Source of the DNA: Spirochaetaceae bacterium bin103
GTDB taxonomy: Bacteria; Spirochaetota; Spirochaetia; SZUA-6; Bin103
DNA: 64,000 nt
Assembly (NCBI GenBank): GCA_002238925.1
Contig: MPNH01000017.1
Location: 16,443-80,442, forward strand
Direction of reading: 5' to 3'
Positions 44,287-53,227 of the stretch are shown in pieces. The notes under the pieces were generated by a model. It made no database searches. It was not told the DNA's origin and worked only from the letters and a program-made list of their open reading frames with translations. The position numbers were made by a program, and so were the translations under genes. Position 1 is the first letter of the stretch; each line of letters begins with the position of its first letter.

Positions 44287-44918
44287 ATGCAACCCTACAT
44301 CATCAGAAGACTGCTGCTGATCGTGCCGACGATGCTGATCGTCAGCCTTATCGTGTTCCTCTCGATGCGCCTCATCCCCGGCGACGTGCTCGATTACATG
44401 GTCTCCCTCAGATACATGTCCGCGGGAGCCATGGAGGCTCTGCGGGAGCAGCTTGGCCTGAATCTGCCCGGTCACGTCCAATACGGACGCTGGATCTCCG
44501 GCGTCTTTCAGGGCGACTTCGGTAAGACGCTGCTCACCAACCTCGCGGTCGAAGAGGTCATCCTCGAGCGGCTGCCGAGGTCGCTGGAGCTGGGTGCCCT
44601 AGCCCTGACATTCGCACCGCGTGGGCGAAGGGGCTCAGGGAGCGGGCGGTCGTGTTACGGCACGCGCTGAAGAATGCGCTGAACCCGGTGCTTACCACGA
44701 TCAGACTGCAGCTACCGGTCCTGATCGGCGGCGCGGTCGTGGTGGAACACATATTCAACATACCCGGTATCGGCTCGCTGGTGGTAAGAACGCTGGAGCA
44801 GCGCGACTACCCCCTGCTGGCGGGACTGAATATGATGATGGCGGGATTCGTGTTGCTCGTGAACGTCATCGTCGACATCAGCTACGCTTGGCTCGACCCG
44901 CGGATCCAGTACAAGTGA
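44287..44918 (+). pseudogene. OppB-type permease gene with internal deletion and frameshift (operon C)
   Basis: The N-terminal 108 codons (MQPYIIRRLLLIVPTMLIVS to RSLELGALALTF) are intact. At about 44610-44620 roughly 100 codons of the intact paralogue at 61414 are missing and the frame changes. The rest, from TAWAKGLRERAVVLRHALKN to AWLDPRIQYK, continues to 44918. Helices in the middle of the permease are lost, so the product cannot form a channel subunit. Confidence 0.88.
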
Positions 44919-45840
44919 GCGGTTCGGCTGCACCGGAGGCTGCTCCGAGAAAAGGGTCGCTTCGCGACCTGCTGCCGCGGCTGTTCCGGGAAAAGAAGCT
45001 CGGCGCCGTCGGTTTGATCATCGTACTGGTGTTTCTCCTGGTGGGCGTGTTTGCCGACGTGCTCGCCACCCACAACCTCAGAGACCAGAATCTCAGACGC
45101 GCGCTCGAAGGACCATCGGCCGAGTTTCCGCTGGGCACCGACCAATTTGGCCGCGACCTGCTGACTCGCGTCATTCACGGAGCGCGCGTGTCCATGATCG
45201 TGGGAGTGGGAGCCGTCGCCATCGGCCTGGTCATCGCCCTGTTCTTCGGTCTGTTGTCCGGTTACTGGGTTGGTACGTTCGACCTGATCGTCCAACGATT
45301 CGTCGATGCCTGGCTTACCTTCCCGTGGCTGTTCATCGTGCTGACCGTGATGTCGCTCCTGGGACAGGGCATGGTGCCGATGGTCGTCGTCCTCGGCGCG
45401 TTCACGGGAATCGGTAACATCCGGACCGTACGGGGCGTGGTGTTGGGCACCAAGGAGAACCCGTACGTGGCGGCGGCGCGCGCCGTCGGCTGCCCACGTG
45501 GAGGATCCTCCTCCACCACGTCCTGCCGCAGGTGTGGCCGCCCATTATCGTGGTCTTTACCATCTCCCTGGGTGCGGTGATTCTGAGCGAGTCGACCATC
45601 AGCTTCCTCGGCTTCGGGATTCCGCCACCACAGCCGAGCTGGGGCGGGATGCTGAGCCTCGAAGACCGCCGGTACATGGAGCGGGCGCCGTTGCTGGCGA
45701 TCTGGCCCGGCCTGTCCCTCGCCATCGTCGTGTTCGGAATCAACATGTTCGGCGATGCGCTGCGCGATCTGCTCGATCCCAGGCTGTCGGGTGGCGCCGG
45801 TCGCATCGGCGCGGCCAACGTAAAGCAGGCTGATCGCTGA
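44915..45840 (+). pseudogene. OppC-type permease gene with a single frameshift (operon C)
   Basis: From GTG 44915, which overlaps the permease B stop, the frame encodes a normal OppC N-terminus (LFREKKLGAVGLIIVLVFLL, FPLGTDQFGRDLLTR) to AARAVGC. At about 45494 one base is missing relative to the paralogue at 62358. Then TWRILLHHVLPQVWPPIIVV and the end FGDALRDLLDPRLSGG continue in another frame to 45840. It is the least damaged of the three operon C genes. A sequencing error is possible here, but the neighbouring genes are also broken. Confidence 0.85.
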
Positions 45841-45881
45841 GGTAGTTACAGCCGGCGCAGCATCGGGTTAGAGTGTGCGAA

Positions 45882-46826
45882 ATGGGAGTCAGGATCAATC
45901 GCACCATCGAGTTGCTGGAGGGTGGGCAGCCGATCTACTACGTGGGCGGCCACACCGGGCTTGCCGGCACCTTTCACCGGCGGCCCAAGGGCTCGCTCAC
46001 CACAAGCCACACCCCGGTGCTCACCTACGAGCAGGGCCAGACCGACGCCGGCCACTGGGCCGACTACATCAACGTCGGCTTCGAGCACGGGGCGTTCAAC
46101 GTGGCCGGCCTCGACGACTACCTGCACGGGATGGTGGACGCGGGGCCGACGCGTAGCGGCCACCGCACGCCCACCATCATCGTGGAGGCGCCGGTCAACG
46201 GCATCTCGCGCGCGGTGGTGGAGGCCAACGCCTGGCAGTGCCAGCAGCTCCTCGCGCGCGGCGTGCACGGCATCATCCTGTGCAAGGCCAACACGCCGGA
46301 CGCGGTGGCGGCGTTCGTGGAGGCGTGCCGCTACCCGATCAACCGGCTCGGCGTGGGCGCCGGCCTCGGCACCGGCATGCGCGGCATCGCCTCGGAGGAC
46401 AGCGCCGGCCACGTGTGGGGCGTGGACGCCGGCACCTACATCGAGAAGGCCGACCCGTGGCCGCTGAATCCCGACGGCGAGCTGTTCCTGGGCATCAAGA
46501 TCGAGTCCAAGGCGGCGCTGCCGTACGTGGAGGAGATCATGCAGGTGCCGGGCGTCGGGTTCGCCGAGGTGGGCCCGGGCGACATGGCGTTGACGCTCGG
46601 CATCCGGTCGCTGTCGAATCCATGGCCGCAGGAGATGGTGGAGATCGAACAGCGCGTCAAGGAAGCGTGCGCGGCGAGCGGGGTATACTTCCACCCGTTC
46701 ACCGGCTACGTTGCGCCGGCCGACTTTCCCGCCTGGATCGACGGCGGGGCGATGGTGATCACCGCCCCCGACCAGGAGATAGCCCGCATCGGGCGCGCCC
46801 ACTCGGGGCGCAAGATGCCGGTATAG
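45882..46826 (+). CDS. HpcH/HpaI-type aldolase/citrate lyase family protein
   Basis: 314 residues from ATG 45882; a GTG three codons earlier is possible. HpcH/HpaI features include a metal-binding Glu in LGIKIESKAALPYVEE, the acidic AEVGPGDMALTLGI segment, and an N-terminal strand region. Such class II aldolases cleave 2-keto-3-deoxy acids to pyruvate and an aldehyde using a divalent metal. An active-site His/Arg pair of typical HpaI is not obvious, so this may be a divergent subgroup. It is followed after 25 bp by a VOC-family gene, forming a small operon. Confidence 0.8.
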   Translation: MGVRINRTIELLEGGQPIYYVGGHTGLAGTFHRRPKGSLTTSHTPVLTYEQGQTDAGHWADYINVGFEHGAFNVAGLDDYLHGMVDAGPTRSGHRTPTIIVEAPVNGISRAVVEANAWQCQQLLARGVHGIILCKANTPDAVAAFVEACRYPINRLGVGAGLGTGMRGIASEDSAGHVWGVDAGTYIEKADPWPLNPDGELFLGIKIESKAALPYVEEIMQVPGVGFAEVGPGDMALTLGIRSLSNPWPQEMVEIEQRVKEACAASGVYFHPFTGYVAPADFPAWIDGGAMVITAPDQEIARIGRAHSGRKMPV

Positions 46827-46851
46827 GGCACACCCAAAACGAGGAGGGGAC

Positions 46852-47274
46852 ATGAGTTCTGGAGTCAAGTTTCACCACATTCACCTGATCAGCGAGGATC
46901 CGCACGCCGCGGCGAGCTTTTACGAGAACATCCTCGGCGGCGCCATCACCGGCGAAGCCGACGTGATGGGGGCGCCGCAGGTCACCGTGGATCTCGGCGG
47001 CATGCTGCTGCTGATCCGCGGCAGCCGGCCGGGCGAGGCGCCGACGGGAAACAGCCAGCCGATGCAGCAGTTCGAGGGCTTCGTGAGCCACAACGGCTGG
47101 GGCACCGACCACTTCGGCTACGCATACGAGGGCGACCTGCTGGCATTCTGCGAGGAGATCCGCGCCAAGGGCGCCACCTTCGCCGCCGAACCGTGGGAGT
47201 TCGTCCCCGGCCACCCGATCTGCTTCCTGCAGGCCCCCGACAACGTCACCATCGAGCTGATGCAGACGAACTAA
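46852..47274 (+). CDS. VOC/glyoxalase-like dioxygenase superfamily protein
   Basis: 140 residues with GAGGAGGGG upstream. Two beta-alpha-beta-beta-beta modules are visible: FHHIHLISEDPHAAASFYEN at the start, and the second metal-ligand region DHFGYAYEGDLLAFCEEI with a terminal Glu in NVTIELMQTN. First-module H (KFHHIHL) and D-H-F-G supply likely metal ligands. It may be a lyase, isomerase or epimerase of the VOC superfamily acting on the same substrate as the aldolase gene just upstream. Confidence 0.85.
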   Translation: MSSGVKFHHIHLISEDPHAAASFYENILGGAITGEADVMGAPQVTVDLGGMLLLIRGSRPGEAPTGNSQPMQQFEGFVSHNGWGTDHFGYAYEGDLLAFCEEIRAKGATFAAEPWEFVPGHPICFLQAPDNVTIELMQTN

Positions 47275-47343
47275 GCAGATTGGTCCTCGGCACGCGGCCT
47301 ACGATGCAGTGACGCAGCAGGCCCCCGAGGCTGCTGCTGCTTT

Positions 47344-47421
47344 GCGGTGCGCGACCTGCTCCACCCGCGCCTGCGCGGCGGCGGCGGCCGTCTCGGCGCC
47401 GATCGCGGTGCGTCGCTGTAG
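47344..47421 (+). pseudogene. 3' scar of an OppC-type permease gene
   Basis: Twenty-five codons read AVRDLLHPRLRGGGGRLGAD, then RGASL and a stop. They match the C-terminal FGDALRDLLDPRLRGG tail of the OppC permeases in this window. Nothing upstream continues the gene. It marks another lost transporter operon. Confidence 0.65.
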
Positions 47422-47455
47422 AGGTGCGTCGCTGTAGAGGTGCGTCGCTGTAGAG
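47408..47455. repeat. 16-bp tandem repeat, three perfect copies
   Basis: GTGCGTCGCTGTAGAG occurs at 47408-47423, 47424-47439 and 47440-47455, starting at the last codons and stop of the OppC scar. Confidence 0.9.
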
Positions 47456-47516
47456 CAGCCCGCTGACCGCCGGTTGTGAGGCGGGCAGCCACGGTCCCGA
47501 CAGTATGGCAGTGCGG

Positions 47517-49253
47517 TCAGGTGGGGCGCTCGATCGTCAGCAGGTGGTCGGGCTCGATGCCGGTAACGGTGGAGGTGGCGCCGTCGGGCCAGGTTACGGT
47601 GAGCGTGAGCGGTCCGGGATCGGCGGGGAACCCAAAGTGGACGCGCGCCGGCTCGCTCGACAGGTAGCCGCTGGCCACGCGCACCTCGCGCAGAAAGGAG
47701 ACGGCCGGAGTGGCGAGTTGCAGACGGGCGCCGATCGCGCGCCGGTTGGGGGAGCCGGGCCAGCGCAGGTCGACCTCGATGCTGGCGCCGGGCGCGCCGC
47801 CGGTGGCACTGCACACTTGGTTCTCGAACAAGATCGACGGGGCGGCGACATTGTTCACCACCAGGTCGAGGTCGCCGTCAAGGTCGAGGTCGGCCATCGC
47901 CATGCCGCGTCCGCCCTCGGTGGCTCCCAGCCCCCACTCCGGTACCGGTACGAAGCCTCCGGCGCCGGTGTTGCGCAGCACCTGGTTCTCTTCCACCAGT
48001 TCGGCGGCGGGCAGGTGCTCGAACACCATGCCGATCATGCCGTTGACGGCGTACACATCGAGCAGGCCGTCGTGGTCCAGGTCGCCGAACTGCACCGACC
48101 AGGTCCAGCCGGTGGCGGCCAGCCCGCGCTCCGGCGCCCGGTTGACGTAGCGTCCGTCCGCGGCGCGCACCTGCAGCACGTTGGCCACGAGTTGCACCTC
48201 GTCCCCCTGCTCCGGGCGCTGCCCGTTCCAGATCGGCGCCCACGCCGAGTCCACGTCGGCGCCCTCCCGGTAGGGCTGCATGTCTGCCGCCAGCAGCTCG
48301 ACCGTGCCGTCGTTGTCGACGTCGCCCTCGGCGTATCCCATGGTATTGAAGGTGGTGTGTGCGAACGGCTGCCCCAGGCGCCAGCCGAACTCGGTGTTCA
48401 GGTAGACGTAGTCGGGGGTGTCGTAGTCGTTGCCGACCAGGATGTCGCGCCTGCCATCGTGGTCCAGGTCGAGCAGCGCGATCGCCAGCGCCTCCGCCTG
48501 GCGCGCCAGCGGGAACGAGCGCAGCCGCTCGCCGGTGTTCTCGTAGTAGAACACGCCGCCGTCGAGCGGCGTCTTGGTGTCGGTGCGCTCGGCGAAGTTG
48601 AGGTACACCTCGCGCATGCGCAGCTTCTCCAGCTCGGCGTCGTACGACGCCCCCACCAGGTCGAGGTCGAGGTCGCCGTCCAGGTCGGCCCAGGCCATGG
48701 CGTAGATCGGAAACCAGCCAATGAAATCCGCGTCGTCGGGCATCGCCGCGAACGAGCGCCCGCCCACCCCGCGCCACCACTGCGGCCGCCGGCCGGAGCG
48801 GGTCACCACCAGGTCCATGGCGCCGTCCCCGTCCGGGTCCAGCGCGTTGATCGCGCGCGTGGCCGCCGCCGGCAACTCGACCCGCTCGAAGCGCAGCCCG
48901 CCGCGGTTCCACAGCAGCGTGACCGGGGCGCGCAGCCCGGCGAGGGCAATGTCGATCAGGCCGTCGCCGTCCAGGTCCGCCAGCGCCACGCCGGCGCCAT
49001 TGCCGTCGAACATCAACGGCGGGGCGCCCTCCATCAGCGTGGCGTGGGGCAGGTCGTGGCGCACGAACCCTCCGCTGCACGCCGGCGCGGCCGCCCACGG
49101 CGTGTGCGTAACCTCCACCGGCACCACCTCGGCGCAGGCCGCCGCCGCAGCAAGCAGGCCGGCCACGGCCACGGCTGCGCCGACACCGCCCGGCGAGACA
49201 AGGTTGCGCGCCCTGCAGCCGAAGATGGCCGGTGTGCCGATGCAGCGGGTCAC
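47517..49253 (-). CDS. Secreted FG-GAP/VCBS repeat protein with ASPIC/UnbV domain (CRTAC1-like)
   Basis: 578 residues, with a signal peptide ending near 40 (VGAAVAVAGLLAAAAACAEV; possible lipoprotein Cys in AAAACAE). Multiple FG-GAP/VCBS calcium-loop units follow, each D-x-D-x-D-G: ADLDGDGLIDIAL, DPDGDGAMDLVV, ADLDGDLDLDLVG, DLDHDGRRDILVG, DVDNDGTVELLA, DLDHDGLLDVYAV and ADLDLDGDLDLVV. A C-terminal UnbV segment (SPNRRAIGARLQLA) completes the pattern. It is a probable extracellular seven-bladed beta-propeller that binds calcium, of adhesive or unknown enzymatic role. It diverges from transporter operon D. Confidence 0.88.
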   Translation of the reverse strand: MTRCIGTPAIFGCRARNLVSPGGVGAAVAVAGLLAAAAACAEVVPVEVTHTPWAAAPACSGGFVRHDLPHATLMEGAPPLMFDGNGAGVALADLDGDGLIDIALAGLRAPVTLLWNRGGLRFERVELPAAATRAINALDPDGDGAMDLVVTRSGRRPQWWRGVGGRSFAAMPDDADFIGWFPIYAMAWADLDGDLDLDLVGASYDAELEKLRMREVYLNFAERTDTKTPLDGGVFYYENTGERLRSFPLARQAEALAIALLDLDHDGRRDILVGNDYDTPDYVYLNTEFGWRLGQPFAHTTFNTMGYAEGDVDNDGTVELLAADMQPYREGADVDSAWAPIWNGQRPEQGDEVQLVANVLQVRAADGRYVNRAPERGLAATGWTWSVQFGDLDHDGLLDVYAVNGMIGMVFEHLPAAELVEENQVLRNTGAGGFVPVPEWGLGATEGGRGMAMADLDLDGDLDLVVNNVAAPSILFENQVCSATGGAPGASIEVDLRWPGSPNRRAIGARLQLATPAVSFLREVRVASGYLSSEPARVHFGFPADPGPLTLTVTWPDGATSTVTGIEPDHLLTIERPT

Positions 49254-49318
49254 AACGCAAGCAATGATGCCACATTCGCACTCCGGTGGACACCGGGAAT
49301 AGCTGGGCCGACTTGAGT

Positions 49319-49347
49319 TTGACGGCTACCTGCGGCGGGTATAGGAT
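49319..49347 (+). promoter_or_regulatory. Candidate promoter of transporter operon D
   Basis: TTGACG (49319-49324), 17-bp spacer, TAGGAT (49342-49347); an overlapping TATAGG at 15 bp is the alternative. It lies in the 234-bp divergent gap with the FG-GAP gene. Confidence 0.45.
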
Positions 49348-49487
49348 GGGGGTTTACACGGGAGAGGTGCGCCTGGGGAGCGGTACGGCGTTGCCGTGGC
49401 CGCGTACCGGGCCCCGCGCGGGCGCAGGCGTGCAGCACAGTACTCCACGTCATCGAGATCGGGATCCAATCCCGAGGGAGTCAGCGC

Positions 49488-51272
49488 ATGTACATGCGAG
49501 TAATGAGGCAGGTTCTGGTGATCGCCACGGTGATCGCAGTTGCCGCGACCAGTGCCTGGGCCGCCGGCGAGGGTGAAGAGGGCTCCGAAGCGATGGCCGA
49601 GAAGGAGATGGTCACCGACCCGAGCAGCGGAAAGCAGTTCACCGCTCCGCAGTACGGCGGGACGATGACCATCGCACACTTTGCCCACACGTTGGCAGTG
49701 GATACCTACAGCGGGGGCCCCGCCGTCACCCACATCGCCGGCGTCGTCGAGAAGCTGGCGATGATGGACTGGGCGGTGGACCGCGACACCTGGGCACTCA
49801 ACTGCTTCTGCGGTCCGATCGAGTACATGCGAGGCCAGCTTGCGGAGAGCTGGGAGCAAACCGATCCCCTCACCGTAACCGTCAAGCTGCGCCCCGACGT
49901 CTACTGGCAAGACAAGGAGCCGGTGAACGGGCGCCAGTTCGTGGCCGACGACGTGGTCTACAACTACACCCGCTACATCGGGCTCGGCGACGGCGATGCC
50001 AGCCCCTTCATCGATCGGCTCGGCAACATGGTGTGGGATTCGATAACCGCCCCCGACGATCATACGGTGGTGTTCAAGCTTCAGGAGCCGCAGGCATGGT
50101 TCCTGTACGACCTGTTGTGGCACGAGATCACTGCGATGTACGCGCCCGAGGTGATCGAGGCAGGCAACGTGACTGATTGGGAGTCTCTGGTGGGGACCGG
50201 CCCGTTCATGCTGACCGATGTCCAGGAGGGCAGCAGCCTGGCCTGGGAGCGGAACCCGAACTACTGGGGCCACGACGAGAAGTATCCGGACAATCAGCTT
50301 CCCTATCCGGATGCGTTGAAGGCGCTCGTAATACCGGAGCCTGGGACCCGTCTGGCGGCATTCCGTACCGGCCAGATCGACCTCGGGTTCTCCCAGCACG
50401 GTGCGTCGATCCGTACCCCGGGCGACCTGGAGGGGCTGCTGCGCACCAATCCCGACATGCAGTACGGGATCTACAACTTCCGCAGCGACTACCTGTTCAT
50501 GATCAACGTCGAGAACCCACCCCTGGACGACATTCGGGTGCGGCGGGCGCTGCAGCTCGCGATCAATCTGGATGAGATCAATGACGCGCTCTACGACGGG
50601 CAGGGCAACGCCACGCCGCGCTCGATGAGTGCGCACATCTGGGTGCCCCCGTACGAGGAGTGGCCGGAAGAGTTGCAGTTCTACTTCAATTACAACCCCG
50701 AGCACGCGGAGGAGCTGCTGGACGAGGCGGGTCTGCCGCGCGGCGACGATGGGACCCGGGTGACGATCGGCGCACTTATCGGCGGCGTCGGCACGCTCGA
50801 CGCCACCTACTGGGAGCTGGTGCAGGGCTACTACGCGGATATCGGCGTGGAGCTGGAATTGCAGCCCGAGGACGGCTCGATCTACGCCGACCGGATGGCG
50901 GCGGTCCAGTACGAACTCGGCATGTCGGAAGGAACCAGCCAGATGATCGAGGAGCACCTGGTGGGCCGGTTCTATGGCGACGGCACCAACCAATGGCAAC
51001 CCAATACCGTCGACCCCGAGTACAACGCGCTGATCGAGGAGATGCGCGCGGCCACCACGCTCGACGAGTACGCCGAGCTTTGGGGCGTGGCGAACCTGTT
51101 CCTGTTGGAGAAGCAGTGGATCATCACCGCGGTGGAACCGCCGCAGTGGAACATCGTACAGCCGTGGATCCAGGGCTGGAACGGCGAGAACATGCTCGGC
51201 CGCCACCAGTACGTCGAGCTCTACGGGCGCCTCTGGATCGACCAGGACCTCAAGGATCACTACCTGAATTAG
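49488..51272 (+). CDS. ABC transporter solute-binding protein, family 5 (operon D)
   Basis: 594 residues from ATG 49488, with GAGGGAG seven bases upstream. The signal peptide is about 1-25 (QVLVIATVIAVAATSAWA) and the mature start AGEGEEGSEAMAEKEM is acidic. Family-5 elements: TAPQYGGTMTIA, VKLRPDVYWQDKEPVNGRQF, LVGTGPFMLTDVQEGSS and ERNPNYWGHDEKYPDNQLPY. It is more distant from the binding proteins of operons A and B. It probably binds a peptide or glycoconjugate in the periplasm. It lacks a lipobox. Confidence 0.92.
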   Translation: MYMRVMRQVLVIATVIAVAATSAWAAGEGEEGSEAMAEKEMVTDPSSGKQFTAPQYGGTMTIAHFAHTLAVDTYSGGPAVTHIAGVVEKLAMMDWAVDRDTWALNCFCGPIEYMRGQLAESWEQTDPLTVTVKLRPDVYWQDKEPVNGRQFVADDVVYNYTRYIGLGDGDASPFIDRLGNMVWDSITAPDDHTVVFKLQEPQAWFLYDLLWHEITAMYAPEVIEAGNVTDWESLVGTGPFMLTDVQEGSSLAWERNPNYWGHDEKYPDNQLPYPDALKALVIPEPGTRLAAFRTGQIDLGFSQHGASIRTPGDLEGLLRTNPDMQYGIYNFRSDYLFMINVENPPLDDIRVRRALQLAINLDEINDALYDGQGNATPRSMSAHIWVPPYEEWPEELQFYFNYNPEHAEELLDEAGLPRGDDGTRVTIGALIGGVGTLDATYWELVQGYYADIGVELELQPEDGSIYADRMAAVQYELGMSEGTSQMIEEHLVGRFYGDGTNQWQPNTVDPEYNALIEEMRAATTLDEYAELWGVANLFLLEKQWIITAVEPPQWNIVQPWIQGWNGENMLGRHQYVELYGRLWIDQDLKDHYLN

Positions 51273-51275
51273 GTC

Positions 51276-51319
51276 GAAGGCCGCGTTGCCCGCGGTGTTT
51301 CTCGGGTGACGCGGCCTTC
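51276..51319 (+). terminator. Perfect 11-bp hairpin just before the permease start, operon D
   Basis: GAAGGCCGCGT (51276-51286) pairs perfectly with ACGCGGCCTTC (51309-51319). The stem ends five bases before the ATG 51325, which has no other ribosome site, so it may control translation of the permease as well as transcript ends. Confidence 0.65.
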
Positions 51320-51324
51320 CAGTC

Positions 51325-52293
51325 ATGACAGCATATTTGTTGCGGAGGGTTCTCCTCCTTGTCCCCACGGTGTTCCTGGTGACCGTGCTGGTGTTCCTGC
51401 TGGTGCGGTTCATCCCGGGGGACGTGATCGACATGATGGCGGAGCGGGCCATGCGCACCGGCGGCGGATCCTTCCTGGTGGATCGCGAGGCACTCGAGAA
51501 GGCGCTGGGATTGGACAAGCCCGTGCACGAGCAGTACGCGGTCTGGATCGGGAACATCATCTTCAAGGGTACGTTCGGGAAGCCGTTGACCGGCGGCAGT
51601 TACCTGATCGAGGAACGGATCGCGCGCCGGCTGCCGATTACCGCCGAGCTGGGCATCCTGGCGCTGCTGATACAGTTGGCCATCGCGCTGCCGGTTGGCG
51701 TGTACTCGGCGGTGCGCCAGGACACCGGTGGCGACTACGCCGCCCGCACCGCCGCCGTGATCGGGCTGGCCGCGCCCAATTTCTGGCTGGCAATGCTGAT
51801 CATCATCTTTCCGTCGATCTGGTTCCGGTGGCAGCCCCCGATCGAGCACGTGTCGTTCGGCGCCGATCCGCTTGGCAACCTGTATTTCTTCTTGTTTCCG
51901 TCGCTGATTCTGGGCACGGCCGGGTCGGCCGGCCTGATGCGCCTGACCCGCACCATGATGCTGGAGGTGTTGCGCCAGGATTACATCCGCACCGCGTGGG
52001 CGAAGGGACTAAAGGAACGGGTGGTGGTGGTGCGGCATGCGATCAAGAACGCGTTCATTCCGGTCGCCACTTCGATCGGGATGGACCTGCCACGGCTGGT
52101 CGGAGGGGCGGTGATAATCGAGAACGTGTTCAATATTCCGGGCTTGGGGCGCCTCGCCATCGACGCGCTGCAGTTGCGCGACTATCCGACCGTGTCCGCG
52201 TTGAACCTGGTTGCCGCGCTCACGATTACCGGGGTCAACCTGATGGTGGACCTGGTCTATCCCTATCTCGACCCCCGCATCAGGTACCGGTAG
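51325..52293 (+). CDS. ABC transporter permease, OppB/DppB type (operon D)
   Basis: 322 residues. N-terminus MTAYLLRRVLLLVPTVFLVT, then FIPGDVIDMMAERAM, a loop RTGGGSFLVDREALEKALGL, the EAA loop LRQDYIRTAWAKGLKERV and the end PYLDPRIRYR. The start ATG has no visible Shine-Dalgarno site and abuts the hairpin described at 51276-51319. Its stop lies 8 bp before the next permease. Confidence 0.92.
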   Translation: MTAYLLRRVLLLVPTVFLVTVLVFLLVRFIPGDVIDMMAERAMRTGGGSFLVDREALEKALGLDKPVHEQYAVWIGNIIFKGTFGKPLTGGSYLIEERIARRLPITAELGILALLIQLAIALPVGVYSAVRQDTGGDYAARTAAVIGLAAPNFWLAMLIIIFPSIWFRWQPPIEHVSFGADPLGNLYFFLFPSLILGTAGSAGLMRLTRTMMLEVLRQDYIRTAWAKGLKERVVVVRHAIKNAFIPVATSIGMDLPRLVGGAVIIENVFNIPGLGRLAIDALQLRDYPTVSALNLVAALTITGVNLMVDLVYPYLDPRIRYR

Positions 52294-52301
52294 GGCCTGC
52301 C

Positions 52302-53210
52302 ATGGCGACGGCAAGAGAGTCAACCGGCCGCAACGTCTCGAACGTGCCCGCGCGCCGGCACCCGGCCGTGCTGTTCCTGCGCAAGCTGGCCAGGAAGCGT
52401 CTCGGGATGGGGGGCGCCGTGGTCGTGCTGCTGCTGATCCTGGTTGCCGTGTTCGCGGAGCAGATCGCACCCTACCCGTTCCAAGAACGCAACGTGCGCA
52501 ACCGCCTGCAGCCGCCGTCGGCCGAGTACTGGCTCGGCACCGACCAGATCGGGCGCGACGTGCTCAGCCGCCTGATCGTGGGCTCGCGGCTGTCGCTGCT
52601 GGTCGGGTTGGGCGCGACGCTGCTGGGAGTGGTCACGTCGCTGTTCCTGGGGACCCTGTCGGGGTTCGTCGGCGGCAAGCTGGACATGACCATTCAGCGC
52701 TTCGTGGACGCGGCGATGACCATTCCCGACCTGTTGGTGCTGCTGACCATGCTGACCATCTTCGGGCGCGGACTGCTGCAGTTCATCCTGGTGATCGGTA
52801 TCTGGGGCGCCATTGGCGGGTCGCGAACCATCCGCAGCGCCGTCATCGCGATTAAGGAGAACGTCTACTTCGAGTCCGCGCGGGCGGCCGGGTCGCCGGT
52901 CTCACGCACCCTGTTGCGGCACGTGGTCCCGAACCTGATGCCACTGGTCATCATCGGCTTTACCGGCGGCATCGGCTACAACATTCTCACCGCTGCCGGG
53001 CTCAGCTTTCTCGGCTTCGGCCTGGACGTGGGCACGCCGGACTGGGGCAGCATGCTGAGCCGTGAGGGCCGCGCGTACATGGAGTCGGCCTGGTGGCTGG
53101 CGATGTGGCCCGGCCTGTTGCTGACCATCGCCATCTTCAGCTTCAACATGTTCGGCGACGCGTTGCGCGACCTGCTCGACCCCCGCCTGCGCGGCGCCAA
53201 CGTGCGTTAG
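52302..53210 (+). CDS. ABC transporter permease, OppC/DppC type (operon D)
   Basis: 302 residues from ATG 52302. Motifs: LARKRLGMGGAVVVLLLILV, YWLGTDQIGRDVLSR, EAA loop ESARAAGSPVSRTLLRHVVP, FLGFGLDVGTPDWGSMLSRE and the FGDALRDLLDPRLRG end. The FGLDVGTPDWG version differs from the GIPPPQPSWG of the other operons, so it belongs to a different branch. The permease-propeller fusion gene begins 17 bp downstream and may be co-transcribed. Confidence 0.92.
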   Translation: MATARESTGRNVSNVPARRHPAVLFLRKLARKRLGMGGAVVVLLLILVAVFAEQIAPYPFQERNVRNRLQPPSAEYWLGTDQIGRDVLSRLIVGSRLSLLVGLGATLLGVVTSLFLGTLSGFVGGKLDMTIQRFVDAAMTIPDLLVLLTMLTIFGRGLLQFILVIGIWGAIGGSRTIRSAVIAIKENVYFESARAAGSPVSRTLLRHVVPNLMPLVIIGFTGGIGYNILTAAGLSFLGFGLDVGTPDWGSMLSREGRAYMESAWWLAMWPGLLLTIAIFSFNMFGDALRDLLDPRLRGANVR

Positions 53211-53227
53211 CGTGATGAGAATGTAGG

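Noticed and set aside
49326..51566. 746-codon minus-strand open frame
   Set aside because: Antisense to the operon D binding protein, which has a signal peptide and family motifs.
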